From assembly GCF_024166365.1 (NCBI RefSeq), contig NC_064831.1, positions 54,375,768-54,439,767 on the forward strand: a DNA stretch of 64,000 nucleotides. The letters are read 5' to 3'. Shown here one piece after another: positions 40,801 to 55,800 of the stretch. The position numbers and the translations under genes are program-made. The stretch's first letter is position 1. Each line of letters opens with the position of its first letter. The notes beneath the pieces were generated by a model, which saw only the letters and a list, made by a program, of their open reading frames with translations, was not told where the DNA came from and did no database searches. Source of the DNA: Elephas maximus indicus. Taxonomy: Eukaryota; Chordata; Mammalia; Proboscidea; Elephantidae.

Positions 40801-43800
40801 TGCCACTGTTCTAAGTTGTTTCTCTCAAGATGCTTTGACATCAGCAGTGCCCTACAGAGTTAAATCATTTTGGTGCAATCGCTCTCAGAGCCTCCTGGCC
40901 ACCTCTGTTCAGGACAGGCTGCCCTCTTCTCCTGCTGTACTGCTGTCATTTTGGGATCTTCTAACTTTACTACTTGGGACTCGACTCCTTTTGCTTCTTC
41001 CCTGTGTTGGATCTCCTATTTCCTGGATCCCATATATTCCTCTTTCTTGGTTTACTTGCTCATTTTAGAGTACATCCCCCTGTAGGTTCATAGAAAAGGG
41101 TACATGAGAAGTAAAATTTTTGAGACCACAGATTTTTGAAAACTTCTTTATTATTATTATATACTCACACCAAATTGACAGTTTGGCTAAGTAGATCAAA
41201 ATAATTTTCTGTCAAAAATATGAACGCACTGTTTATTGCCTTCCAGCTTCCAGTATCGCTGTTCAGAAATTTGAAGCTACATTAATTTCTGACCTTCGCA
41301 TGTGACTTTTTTCTTTCAGGTAGCTTGAAGGGTCTTCTCTTTGTCCTCAGTGTTCTGAAATTTCACAATGATGCACCTTGCACAGTCCTATTATCCATTA
41401 TTTCAAACTGGAAACAAGTCCTTGGGTTCTGGGAAAGCAGCTTGTTGATTTCTCCCTTCCACGTTCTCTTTTTTTTCCCTAGAATTCTTAGTGTTTAGAA
41501 ATTAGACCTCTTAGCCTCTCCTCAAATTAAAAAAAATTTTTTTTGTCCTATTTTTCATCAGTCTCTTTGTTCTACTTTCTGCGGGACTTCCAAACTATTC
41601 TATTGAGTTTTTAATTTTTGCTTATTATTTTTTTAATTTCCATGAGCTTTTTTGTTGTTGTTGTTGTTCTCAGAATGTTCCTTTCTTAATAGTACCCTAA
41701 CTAAACAATTTGTTGGAAGAGAACTACACAGTTGCAATATCTTCTCTTTACCATCTGAGGATATTAATAACCAAGTTTTTTGTTGTTGTTGTTGTTGTTC
41801 TTGTTTATTTGCTCTGGTCTCTCTCTTATTAAAGGGTTTACTCAGATGTCTGAAAATCCTTGATTGTTACGTTTAAAAGTGGGGGATTGCAAAGTTAACT
41901 GACACTGTGAGTATGGGTGAAACCTGTCAACTATGGGTCTCATTGTAGGATGATCCCGCCAGGCCATTTCATTGGGGAAACCCTGCTGTCCATATTCTCA
42001 GATATTTTTTTTTTGAGCTAGTCAGGTTTCTCAGCATGGACTCTTTCAATCTCCTGCCTAGAAGGAACAGACTTGGCTATCAGCATTCTGAAACTCTAAA
42101 TGGGGAAAGGCCCATCAGGGTGCACAGATTCACTTAATTTTCCTGTTTTGAGTATATTACTCTGCCCTCAACTATGTCCAGACACCTTAAATTTTCCCCT
42201 CTCCAGATAATAAAACTTCACTCTTTGTTGGGAAAGGGGAGAGGATTTAGGGTTCTACTGCTTCTTCAACAGGCTTTCAACCTATCTTCCCTATTTTAGC
42301 ACAGGCCCATCCCCACCCACTTCCACTTACAGAATGCCAGCTCCTGAGCCTGTTGAGGACACCTCAGTGTAAATAGGCTTAATTCTCAGCTTTTTTCCTC
42401 TACCGATCCAGACTGAGTTTTCATGGGACTGCTGAGTCTTTTAGTAATTGTCCGTCTGCTTTCCAGTTTTCAAAATTTAGTTGCTGTTACCTCCTCTTCT
42501 GTTTCCTTCATGCTTATATGGATTTATATATATATATGTTTTAATCCCTTTACCACTCTTTCAGTGCTGTTTCAGGAGGGGTGAAAACAGATGCTCCTAC
42601 GAGGTTTGTACAGGGCTGAAGCTGTCTCCTAACTTCCAGTGAATTGCTCCTTGTAAGAGCATATCCTAGACGATCAAACCAGTCAGGCTGCACGTCTGCA
42701 TGCACAAGACCTGGCTGCCTCTTTAGGAGCATTTACATTTAGTAGCTGTGGGTTCACTTGTGTGCCTCAACTGCTGTTACAAATTACCAGTATGAAAAAA
42801 ATATTTAGGTTTAGATTATTAAAACAGTCAAACATAAGAAAAGTTAAGAGACACATTCCAGATAACTCAAATGCAATCAAAAGTAATTCTCCGAGACCAG
42901 ACTTATTCTAGAGAGGCGGAAAAAAAAAGTCCAACTTTTTAGTACCCGCTCAAGAAACAGATGACTTGTACCAGCTAACATTCTCGTCTCACCGTGCTCT
43001 AAGGCATGTATCACAGAATGAGCTAATACATAATCCTCTATCCAAAAAATACTTCTTTTCTACCTTTCAGGTTTTCACAGTTCACAGACTTGACACTAAT
43101 ACACTTCTACCTCGATGTTATTTTTATGGTCCATCGAGAGCGGGTCTAGGTTGTAGAACTAAGTTAATGAGAAATCATACAGATTAGTCAGTGATAACAA
43201 CTAGCAATCATCTCCACAAGTGACTTTTATGCAATTTCACCTAAGCAGGAAACAGCACACAGACACTAAGTTAATGATAGAAGCAGCTCACTTTTGCTCT
43301 AAGTTTCCATTCTAAAGGAACGAAAGTTTCAGAAACAAGCCAGCATTCTACCAGCCAAGCTGGGAAGGCCAGAAAAAGGCAGTGAGTACCTGCACTGAAC
43401 CCCCATGGCGGTCTGCAGCCAAGTGAGACGTCAGGTACGAGGCATTGGTCTGCCGGCTGTGCTGGACTTCCCACTCTCCTCGGCGCTCGGACGATGCAGT
43501 CTGCTCAGGCATTAGGAAGCATGAGAGCAAGATACGGAAGGGAAGGTGAAGCAACAGCAAGCAACAACAAAATCAAATACATTAGTGTCCATGAGGTTTC
43601 GTTTTTGTTTTGGATTTTAAACTAAGAACTGCTGCAAAGCACTAAGAAAAAGTTAGCTTGGCTACATTCATTTCAGCCTGAGCAGCCAGCATGTGACAGT
43701 CTACAGAGCACAGCATCCTCACCCAGACGCAGAAAAACAATGATCACCAAAAAAGGAAAAAAACAAAAAACCGCAGGAAAGCTGGAATCACCTTTTAAGC

Positions 43801-46800
43801 TTCCTTATTAGTCAATTTCAGTGGCCACTAAGCAGATCAAATTCAGAATGCTAAGACTGCTGGACAGAGAAACAGTCAGGCTTAGAAATCATTTCATGGC
43901 ATAAAGATCTATCTGAATAAAGACAGTCGTAAATACTGAAAATTCCTAGTGTTAGGAATTGAGATAGCGTGCCTTGCCTTAAACAGAAAGCATATTGCTC
44001 TCAACAATACCATCTCCATGCAGCTTTCTACTGAGATAAAATAAGCAGGGGCAGCGACTAGAATATGCTTTCTTCCCTAACAGAATGAACAAAATATCTC
44101 TTCAGAAGCAGGTTCACATGCCAAGAATATGAAAAGATGGAAGAAAAAATAAAACTACAATGTTTTCCTGATTCATTTGGCTAACAGTCTCTTGTCTAGA
44201 ATTAGAAAAACTTTAATTGAGATGACTACTATTAATTATTTTCTTCTAGAAAGCAAAAGGTAGATCTTTCCCAGCAAAAGGAGGGCCTTCAATTCCAAGC
44301 TTCTCTGGGCTCTGCTTTTACCTTTGCTGTCCCTCAGGGTTCTCTTCACTCCTTGCCCTCGTGTTTAGATTTCACACTATTCTGGTCTTGCTCACATGTG
44401 ATTTTTTTCTGAAGAATCTGTGCCTCTTCCCCTGTGCCAGATGGCTGAGGTGGTGTTAATACCATGATGCTCAGCTGTAACAGCCCTAAGGCTCTACAAA
44501 AATGAGAAATGAGTAGCTGGAGAGGCAGCAATGAGGGATTAGTAAATCAAATTTTAATTGCTGCTGATATAAACAGCAGCAGGGGTTGGGATGCGACATT
44601 GCTGCTCTGCATGAAAGCCAGTAAGGATGCTGTAAATTGTAGAAATGCTCACAGGCACAAACGCTGTATTCTGTAAAAAAGAGGGTGAGGAAATAACAGT
44701 TTCAGGCTCTATATTCATCCTTCCCTTGTATATCTCATCAACAAGGGCTGTTTAAAGCTCACCCATAAGTCACTATAATATGAAGAGGCTTTTCCCATTA
44801 AAAAGAATCTTCTACAGCAACTACAATTTACTCATCTTCTTTATTAATGATTGTGAAGCCACACGGGTAACAGGCCTTCTAAAGAATCCTGCCAGGTTTT
44901 CCCTGATATTCAGGGAATGAACATAGTGCACAAGAAGGCAGCTGTATCAATTCCCTTGCTATGGAATCTTATAAAAGAGGGATTTGGTTTTATACTCCTA
45001 GTTGCATAAGCCATTTAGTGTTGTTCTGAGTCCTATGGTACATATTTGATGCAACTGCTTCTCTCGTGAATGTTGCCTGTTTTGCATTTGCTTTTAAGGC
45101 AGACGAAATTGACAATGGCAGGCCATGGACATAAAATGCTCACATGCTGTTAAACTGCAAGGTTAAAGAAGCTCCAGACAGCTGAAATAGACTTTTTTTT
45201 TTTTTTAAATACACGTCAGAACTCTGGTTTGATGCTACTGTCTGATTCATAGGGCAGTGTACTTGTTTATACTCAAACTAAATAATTTGTTGGAAGAATT
45301 AAGATTTCAGTTTAAATGAAAATAACAAGACATTTTTCAAAGGTCAAAAAGCTACACTCTATATCCATCCTCAAAGCAATGTGTTATTTACATTTTAAAG
45401 AGAGAAAAATAATGTGAACATTCCAGATTGCTTCATGAACGCTTATGCCATGACAAGAGAACATACCACACCATACCATGGGCCTCCAGTGCTGTCTCCA
45501 TCCACTGAAAGCAGCAAAACCAAGCGACAGAGGTGAATCTGAGGGCTGCTGGCTTATTACTTTGGGAACTACCTTTAATCAAAATGCAAACTCTAGGGCT
45601 ACTCTCTTCTGAAATTTGAGGGCTTGAACTAGTATCTACAGGCTGATGTAACAGATGAGGCTATTTGCGAGCTTTGGAAAGTGACTTAGTGTCTAGGAAC
45701 TAGAGACACCAAAGAATGTTGACACCTGCATTCTGCCAGTATGATTTCCCCTGAAAGGCATTCCGTGCGCAGGCATTATGATTAGGGATGATCAGATGCT
45801 GGTATTAAAAAAGGCCACAGATAACTAGTTATACCAACCAAACCAGTAGAGAACAGTGTGTAAACCCTTTATTCTTAAAGATCACTCATGCACACACATC
45901 CCTCTAAAAGGCAATCATGAATGTTCGAGGGTAGGAGAGTCATTTAGCAAAGCAATTGCTCTCATTACTTGAAAGGCAAAGGTCCACACGAAGTGTTTAA
46001 GTCCCCAAAGGCAGGAGCAGGAATCTCAAGTAGTGGTGACTCCTTGGGGGAATACTTTAAAATCTTCAGTTGTGATAGCATTACCTGCATGGATATGCTT
46101 GGTTTACTATGCAGCTGGTGTATGTGGAAAACAAGACAGTATCAATCCAGCATAGTACATCAAAAGCAAAGCCAAAAACAAAATACTTAGGAGAATATAT
46201 AGAAATTGGTGAAAACCATCACCTGTATTTATGGCAGAAGAAACAAATCTCTCCCAGAAATTATTTAGCAGCGATTGATTAATGGACAGACATTCTGGAG
46301 TCCTGGTGACACAGTGGTTAAAGCGCTCAGCCGCTAACCAAAAGAACGGTGGTTTGAACCCACCAGCTGCTCCAAGGGAGAAAGATGTGGCTGCCTGCTT
46401 TCGTAAAGATTTACAGCCTGGTCTACAAATACACCCTATGGGGCAGTTCTACCCTGTCCTATAGGGTTGCTATGAATCAGAATTGAGTCTACGGCAATGG
46501 GTTTTTTGGTTTAATGGACAGACAGTGAGGAGATCTACACTGACACAAAGTAAGCAAAACACAGTCTGAAAATGTCTCAGATGCCACCCCGTCTGTGGCT
46601 TAAATATTACTTCGAGTTCTTATTGGAGACAAAGCTACTGTTCTGAAGCAAAATGAAAGCAAACATCTTTCTCTTGTCCTAACAACAAGAACAAAAAAAC
46701 CCACCAACTCCTATTCTTCGTATAAAGCTAATTATGAAAAATTAATTTTGATAACATTTAAAAAGCTTTATCTACTTCAGTTTATGGCTCCCAAAATACC

Positions 46801-49800
46801 TTAAAAGGCTGCCATCTATACAGAACATTTTGTCTTCTAATGCTGGTCCTTTAGGCCTCATTATTTGTCTTCAACTATAATTAGCAAGAATAGAAACTGA
46901 ATAGTACCAAAAAAGTCAGCAACAAATATATTAGATTCCATTCTGTCTTATTATACTTCCAAGATAAAGTTTTCTTTTTTGATGTGGTAAGGGTGAGATG
47001 GAGGAAGAAAGAATGGGGCAGGAAGAGCAGTGAAGGAATTATCTTAAGCTTTTTTTGTATATTAAGTTTTGGCAGATATGAAATGAAAAAAAGCTGGCAA
47101 AGTTATTAAAAGTGTATACTTAAAATAAAATTTAAAAACTCCTATGAAGGTCATGAAATAGAACCAATTTTCCTGTGCCAGACAAGGGTTATTCCATGCA
47201 ACTTGTCATGTGTGCAAACAGTGACTTCCTGTATTCTACAAATTTGGTCAACACGGGGACGCTTAAAAATCACGGACAAAAACCTAGAAGAGATTATTCC
47301 CAGGCTTAAGACTATACGGGCCCACAGAGATAGTAGCATCGATTCTGTGACGTTCTTAGAAAAATCACAGGGACCATCCTAGGGGTTCACAACCCTTTAC
47401 TCAAGTCCGGCCCTATGCTCACTCAACATGGTATAAGACACCTCCCTAGGGGACTGTGATTTTTCTAGGTAGGATTAACCCAGAATCACCAAGTCTTTTC
47501 TTACAAGGAAATGTCTCAGAGCGCAGAGCAGGTGCTGAAATCCAAAGAGGACTGCAGTGTACAATCATGCTAGTATTCCCAAGGTCTACTTCCGACTTCA
47601 AGTTTGCTCATTAGAAACACCCGTTGCTGTCAGGTTGATTCTGACTCATACCAACCCTATAGGACAGAGTAGAATTGCCCCATAGAGTTTCCAAGGAACA
47701 GTGGCTGGAATCGAACTGCTGACCTTTTGATTAGCAGCCCATCTCTTAACCATAGCGCCACCAGGGCTCCAAGTCTGCTCACAGGCAGAGGGAAACCAAT
47801 GTTCTGACTTTTCTGAAAAGCCAAGGATGCATGTGGGAAACAAGTAAAATTTATGCCTGAAGACAAATGTTCAGAATTAGATGGGTAAGTGAGTCAGGAC
47901 TATAGCACCCCGGTAAAATACTAAATTAGGTGTACATTTTGGCTAAAAAGGTCTTTAGATCATGTATATAGCTTTATCAATTTTTTTTTTTTTTAAAGAA
48001 AAAGATAGTAAAATTTCCATCTTATTCCAGGAATACTAGCCAACAGAACAAAATATTGACGAATGCACAGGTTTAAGAAAGCTTTTAATGTGGCATAGAG
48101 AATTAAAAGCAGAGGAGTACAGGTGAAGAAGCTAAGTTTATAATTGCTTGTTTCAAGATCTCCGTCAGAGTTAAGGTCCCAGAAATGAGGGAGAGCCCTA
48201 CCCTGCGCTGAGCTCTATGCTGGAGGGTGGCCAGGGCAGGTGTACAATCTCTGTTATGCCTGAGTTCCTGCTAGACAGCAGACAGCATGTTAGGAAATTA
48301 CACGCAGGACAGGAGGAGGCAAGTTATCTCTGAGCAAATTGCCCCTTAAACAAGCAAATCCTGAACCTTCTGAGAACTAAGAGGTACTCTGTAAAAGGAA
48401 GAGGAATGGAGTATTAATCAGTTTTTGGTTTTCTAAGGCTACTGAAACTTTTTTTTTTTTTAATTAAGATATTCATTTCATGATTATCTCTGGCAATCTT
48501 GGCTATTGAGCAATCTGGCCTAGTCTCCCCTCCGGAAGAACTATAGTCATAAGAAGATTTATTTAGCAAGCATGAGAGTACTAAACCACACATACTGCTC
48601 TAAGGCTATATACTCCTTACAACTGTTTCCCTGGAGTCTAGATACATACAAACAACGAACAAATAAAGAAATCCAGAACTATTTTTACTGGGGCCAGATC
48701 TACTTCAGAACTCATGATGATGACTCCTAAGTTTTATTGTTTACTGTGTGTCTACAAGGTGCTAAGTTGGCTTAAATATGGTTTTTCTGGAAGGATAAGA
48801 GATCGGCTTCACTGATTTTTGATTCGTTTTTTCCTCCTCAGTTGAATTGGAGAATTTGCAAGGAACAGTCCATCAAGTAGAAAATTACAAAGAATAAACT
48901 CTTTCCGTTAAACATGCTGTGCATACAAAAACTCAAAAAGAATGAGTAATATTTTGGGATTCAATATGACCATGGACAGGATTCTATGTCTGGTAGCGTT
49001 TAAGAACTCTTGATAGCCATCGTGACTCTTTCTAACCTCAAAACAGGATCTGTTCTTCCTAACCGTACACGCCAAGTAGCCCTCTTTCATATATCATAGA
49101 AAACCTACCAAATAGGGTCAATGGCAGAAAAAGGAAACAACCCGTATATAATCTGCCAAACCATGGTGGTGCATGTCTAGGTAGCATTTCCCCAAGTAAG
49201 GACTACCACAAGCTTAGACTTGAAAGTTCCCAAAGTGCAGGAAGGGCGCTCTGGGTGGACATCTTCGTCAGTTACGGTTAAACTTGCAAGTTCCAAAAGA
49301 GCAGGAAGGGAGCGCTGTGTGGACATCCTTGGCAGTTACGGTTAGGGTTAGGGTTAGACTTGAAAGTTCCGAAAGAGCAGGAAGGGAGCTCTGCGTGGAC
49401 GTCCTCAGGAATGCCATTCTGTAACTAGTGTGCTGCATGAGCAACCTGAATAACCCCCCACGGTATGTTACTCTGAGCTCTAATATGAGGTTTGCGGGTA
49501 CCAGCAGGACTTCCTTCCTGACTGAATTCTAACAGAAAACACTAGAGAAGTTCTGCCAGGTAGAAATTGGAGGAACTGTTAAAATTTTCATCCCCTTCCT
49601 GATGGACAGGTAATGCTGACTTCTTTAGAAAGGAATCAGAGCCAGGGCAAGATTTACCATCTCTGTAACTGAGAAAGGACAAAAAGTGAGGGTAAGATGA
49701 TGGAAAAGATCAACCCAATCAGGATCTTTCTCAATGGATCTAGCTTTTAGGATTATTTATTCCATCCAAGCTCGTGATTTAATTTTACAGTTCTCTAGCT

Positions 49801-52800
49801 GGGTAAAACTATGTTTGAAAATATTACTCTTAAGCATCTGCTGTTAAAACAGTTTTAAAAGGCAGATCCAAAACAGGTGAGTTTGAATGCAGTTGTTTGG
49901 GAACATATTTGGAATTTATTATTGCATCTAGGAACCAAACAATACCCACTTCAATACACCTGCAATCTAGATCAGCAAAGCACAACTTCCCCTAAATATA
50001 CAGCAAATAGATACTCATCAGAATTTTCTCTGCAGCAAGAGCCCACTGTTTTTGTTTTTTTTTTTAATACTCCTCCCCTTGATGAGACAACCCAGCCCTA
50101 CTCTGGCCACTAAACAGAGGCTCTTTGTGAGAATAGAAAACAAGCAGGAAGTTTAAAATTTATTTTTCATGAAAAGTTAAATAAAAATCTATATTTAAAA
50201 TATAGGGGAATTCACTAACTAGATAGTAGAGAAGTATCATCTTAGTGAAGGGGAGGTCAGCACACAATATAGGAGAAGTCATCACAACTGGACTAAAGCA
50301 AAAGCTAAGAAGTTTCCTAAACACAATCAATCACTTTGAAGGACAGACTAGCTGGGGCTGGAGTCTGGGGACCATGGTTTTATGGGACATCTAAGTCAAC
50401 TGGCATTACAAAGTTTAAAAAAATAAAACATCTGATTTCATCTACACCTTCATTTGACAGATTCATTCATCACTCATTTGTTCATTGAAACAAACACACT
50501 TATTTACTGAGCACCTGCTATGTGCCAGACATTATTTTAGGTGTTAGGGATACAAGAGTGAACAAACCAGAGAAAACTCTCAGCCTCTACAAGGCTTACA
50601 TCTGAGAAAGGCAAGGCCCCCAAGAGGCTAAATGTCCTATGATCAAAGTCTTGTGACACGCTGAAACCAAGCTCTGAACACCTCTTCCTTCTCCTCCTAC
50701 TGTTAAGTGTTTGACTAAACAGTTTGCTAGTCCCCATGCTCATTCCCCCACCACACAGCTGATGGGCAGACAGGTAATACCATCAATGTCATTGCCATGC
50801 CCTGATGCCCAAATAACTCTCTAGTTTTGAGAGTCATCTTCTGCCTGTTAAACATCTTTAGCTAGAACTCACTGTTGGTATTTCAAACTCAAGCCGGCTA
50901 AGTCAAACTCCAAATAAGTCACTCATAACCCCAACCCTCCCACCTCTAGTAACAGTATCAACTGCCTCCTACTTATCCAGGCTGAAAATCTAACCAACAG
51001 CTTGGAATCACCCTTCTCCTTCAACCTGACATACCTGTGGGCTGCCAATTCAGGTATATTATATCCCTATGTCATTTTTCAATTCTATTTCCTTTTCATC
51101 TCCACTACTACAAGGTCCATTTAGGCCCCTTTACCTCTTAAAGGAACACACTGTCTTCTTATTGGCCTTAATGTTGGCTGCCAGGCTACTACTACCTTCT
51201 GGGCCAAAAAATTTCTAAAGCAAAGTTTTCATCATATCACTCTGCTGTTCAAAACCCTTTAGTCTCTATTCCCTACTGAAATTAAGCACCAACTCTCCAG
51301 CCTAGCATTCCAGCAGATCCATTAAATGACTCTAATCTATTTTCCTAGCCTTATGCCCTAGGATACCTTTATTCACACCATATATTCTAGCAAAATGGGA
51401 CTGGATACAACATGTGCTGTTGTGTACACATGCATCCTTCCTGCTTGGAATGTCTCCTCCATTCCACCTCATTCTTTCAAGGAAATGCAGCCTCTTCCAT
51501 GAAACTCTTTGTCATGCTCAGACTAGATGAAATTTCTCCTTTCAATCCCTGATGATAGTAATTTGTGACTTAGGCTGCTTACCTGTTCTGCTTGTATGAC
51601 AGCTGCCTGGCTATCTGGCTTATCTGTTTGTCAGTTCTTGGAGGACAAGGACTCTCTTACTTATCTTGGTACCCCCAAGACATACTTTCACATAGTACGT
51701 CCTCAGCTCAGATTTACTGAGGCAAAGTTGCTGAGAAAAGGTCAGCTGTTCTTAAAAGTAAAGTCAATCTCTTTTAATTTCAAGGCAGGAAGGAGAGATT
51801 TTATTTTCTTCTTTTGCTGACTTCAACACTTGAAAAGAATTAGTCTAAAGAAATCACACTACTCTCAATTCCTAGAGTCATAAAGGGATATATTTGGCTG
51901 CAACTGTTCTTTAAGAAAACCCGGAAGATGGGACAAAAGCAATGAGACCACAGACTAAGACATTGCATAAAGACTGAACGGACACTACAAATCCATTTAA
52001 CCAGTGCAGAAAGAATTCTACCCAGCAAGGACTCAGGATCCTGCAAGAAAGAGATGTAAAATTTGTGTTAATGTATAGAATTCCAATCCTTTAGTAGCCA
52101 TGGGATACTAAAAACCCTAAAAAAAAAAAAATCAAAGAGAGACTTTCCAGATTCAACTTCTCAAAAAGAAGCTTATTGCCCTGCAGATGAGATTTTCCCA
52201 AATGATTACACACACTCATCTAATGACCTTGCATTTAAAAATTCACTACAGCTCATTTCACTTACCCTAGATGTGAGGTGTGAACTCATTTTCCCCCTGG
52301 CAACCCAGGTTTTCCACCACCAACTACTTTTCCTCGTACTTTTAAAACCCATTCAAAACAACAGCATAATTATGAATTTAGTGAAGACAAGGGAAATAAA
52401 TTACTGATTTTTTTCCTGAAAGAAAAACATACTTTAGTTCTAAGTCTAAAAACGTGAGTGAGCATATGTTGATCGTGACTTCATTACTTAAATTATCTAC
52501 TTTTTCTTTCCATACCTTTTTTATGTAAAGAAAATTTCTATTATAAAGTAATAAAACCTCATTTTAGAATATTTTGGGGAAAATTACCCACAATTCCACC
52601 ACTTCCAATATCACCCGTTAATATTTTAGCATTGTATCCTTTTGGTATTTTCTCATTTCACCATCCCCTAAGGGGAAGTCATGGGCATTTATAACTTTGT
52701 ATCCTGATTTCTTTACATAGCATAAACATTTTCGGGCTGCTACAAGTCTCCCTAAACATTATTTTAAATGGTTACACAATATTCCACTGAATCAATGTAT

Positions 52801-55800
52801 TATAATTTAATTTATTTATTATAACCCAGCTTATTCAGTAAAGGATTTGAGGTGGATACACAACTATTCCCATAACTGGATAGGTGGGTCATTTCTAAAC
52901 TTTTGCTATGTATGACATTGCAACAGTTTTTATACACATAGCTTAATCTGCACTTTGTGCTGTTTTATTATGATTGATTTCAAGAAGTAAGATTATTCAT
53001 CAGAGAGGACAGCCACACTGTCAAATTATTTTCTAGAGGATTTGGACCCATTTGCAAAGTCAAAAGCAGTGGATGAACATGTCATTTTACCTGTGCCCTC
53101 ACTCACCTGCACTGGGGATTAGCCTTTAAAAAGGGGGGTGCAGGTGGGAGAACAATTGCAGAACAATTATCAACAGTCAGATTAGAAGGCTTAGCCAACT
53201 ACTTTGATTAAAGCATGTAACTATGGGCCCAATTAGCATCAATAGTTTGCTAAGCCCCATCTTTTTGCCTACCTATTCTCTCTTTTATCTACTCCTCAAT
53301 AAACGGCTTTCCTTTACACATCTGTTTTCTTATCCACCAAGCCACATATTCCGCCAAGAGACCAAAAGTTTGTACTTATTGGCAAATCTATCAATATTAG
53401 CATATGTACTGTGTATGTGTGGAGATGTGTGTGTACACGTGTATCCGTATGTACATACACTTCTATATAGTACTCTCAGCCTACGTACATCTCCATCTGT
53501 CAGGTGAAATGTGTTTTTATATTTTATTGCAAAAATGTCTGCTGATATAAACGAGAAGGGTCAGGGGTCAGGCAGAACAAGCTAATTTTTAAACCTGTTT
53601 ATTATTCTTTGCTTATTTATCTAATGGGGTCCCAGTTTTTCTCTTAGCAATACACGTGATTTAAAGATAAAAACCCTTTATCATATTTACTTCCACATAG
53701 ATTAGCTCTTTTTTTAATGTTGTCAATTTTTTTTTTTTTTTGGATTTCGTCTGTCATGGATTGAATTATGTCCCCCCAAAAATGTGTGTATCAATTTGGC
53801 TGGGCCATGATTCCTGGTATCGTATCGTTTTCCTGAATGTTGTAAATCCTGCCTCTATGATGTTAACAAGGGAGGATGGGCGGCAGTTGTGTTAGTGAGG
53901 CAGGACTCTATCTACAAGACTGAATTGTGTCTTGAGGTAATTTCTTGATATATAAAAGAAAGAAGCGATCAGAGAGACAGGGAGACCTCATGCCACCAAG
54001 AAAGAAGCACTGGAAGCAGAGCACATCCTTTAGACCCAGGGTTCCCACACAGAGAAGCTCCTAGTCTAGGGGAAGACTGACTGACAAGAAAGACCTTTCT
54101 CCAGAGCCGACAGAGAGAGAAAGACTTCTCCTGGAGCTGATACCCTGAATTTGGACTTTTAGCCTACTTTCCTGTGAGAAAATAAACTTCTCTTTGTTAA
54201 AGCCATCCACCTGTGGTATTTCTGTTACAGTAGCACTAGATAACTAAGACAGCATCCTCTTGTCTGTAGGCTGAGAGATGTCCCTCATCCAGACCGCCAG
54301 TTTCCCAAACAATGAGCACTGAAGGAAGACATGGCCTTCTCTGGAGTGGTCCAAAGCAGAGCTAGTTCTTCACTGCAGGTCTGCCTGTGATCTTGGCCAG
54401 CTCTAGAATTAACCTGGGCACAGGGACAAGGGGTGGGGCTGGAGGTTTCAGTTCATGCCCAGGTCAGCTGGAAGTCCAGATTACCCACCCTATTTAACCA
54501 GTAAGGACCAATGAGAATTGGTGAGAGCTCCAGGTTGGACTGTAAATGAGACCTAAAGTGGGCTACCTGCTGTTCCTATACATCCAGCAGCTCCCAGGGC
54601 CTGTGGCAGACTGCCTCAGGTCCTAACTCAAGAGATAGTCCCCACATCAGACAACCAACTCTGACAGGACCAGATTTTCTTGAGCGGATGCTTCATATAA
54701 GGCACCTGGCTACATCTCAGTGCTATTATGCATGTCCTAAGGGATGTTAGAATGTTAGATCACACCAGTCAGAAATGGTAAGCTTTTTGTCTTTCATTTC
54801 AGTACATACACTTAAGCAGAAAAGCTGGAGAATCTGGGTTTTAATAATAGCCATAAAGGGGAGGAGTGTCTGAAAGAACTGAGGACCAGCACATACCTGA
54901 TTTCGCAGAGGCTGCTGTTGTGATGGCCGATCCCTGTGTGTGTGGCTTTCTCGAGTTATTGCAGATGCACCAGAATCTACATGAACTGACCCTACCGGGG
55001 TAGGCTGGGAAAATAAAACACAAAGTCAAATGAGGAAAACGGGTGCAACACGATGCCTCTGCAAAGGACAACACCATTCTAATTCTAATAGAGTAGTAGT
55101 AATTATTGTTTTCAGCTACCAAGGGCAGTTTCAAGTCTTCTTGTCTTCTCAGTTTGCTCATCTGCAAAAGGGAGGCAGCTTGGTCCTCAATAGTTCATTG
55201 GAGAGTAGCTTACCTTTGAAAATAAGAAACCATCCTAGAGTGATATCTGTTAGCATGCTCTTGGGCCCTGTGGGCCCCTGACTAGAACAGCAAATCCAAA
55301 AGTTCCTTAAGGTGCTGGGTTCCACTCCCAAAGAAACCACGTACCTTCACAGCTTATGTAGCATCTACTTCTGAATCATACAAATGAAATTTTTTTCTAA
55401 AAGACTAACTTAAATTCTGGTATCTTAGAACATACAGGTGACAATCTAGAATTACATAAAGGAGTTAGTCCTATTTCCTAACTCTCACGAGAGCAACCCA
55501 TGGCATTGCTCTGAAAAGGTTGGTAAATGTAAATTATGTCTAGAGTCAAAGGAATGCTTTTTCCAAGGATTGTGGCAGAAAGACTAGCAAGTAAAGGGAT
55601 GGGGCAATGCAGGTCTGAGGAAGGAGGTGACAAGGTAAAAAGAAGTACTTACAATAGGCCTCCCGACCCAATCATAGACGTAGTCAAAGGTGTAGCCTTT
55701 CCTTTCAAAGAGGTCCGTGAAGAGGTTCCGTAAATACTCATAGTCAGGTTTTTCAAAGAAGTCTAATCGCCTGACATATCGAAGGTAGGTTGCCATCTCC

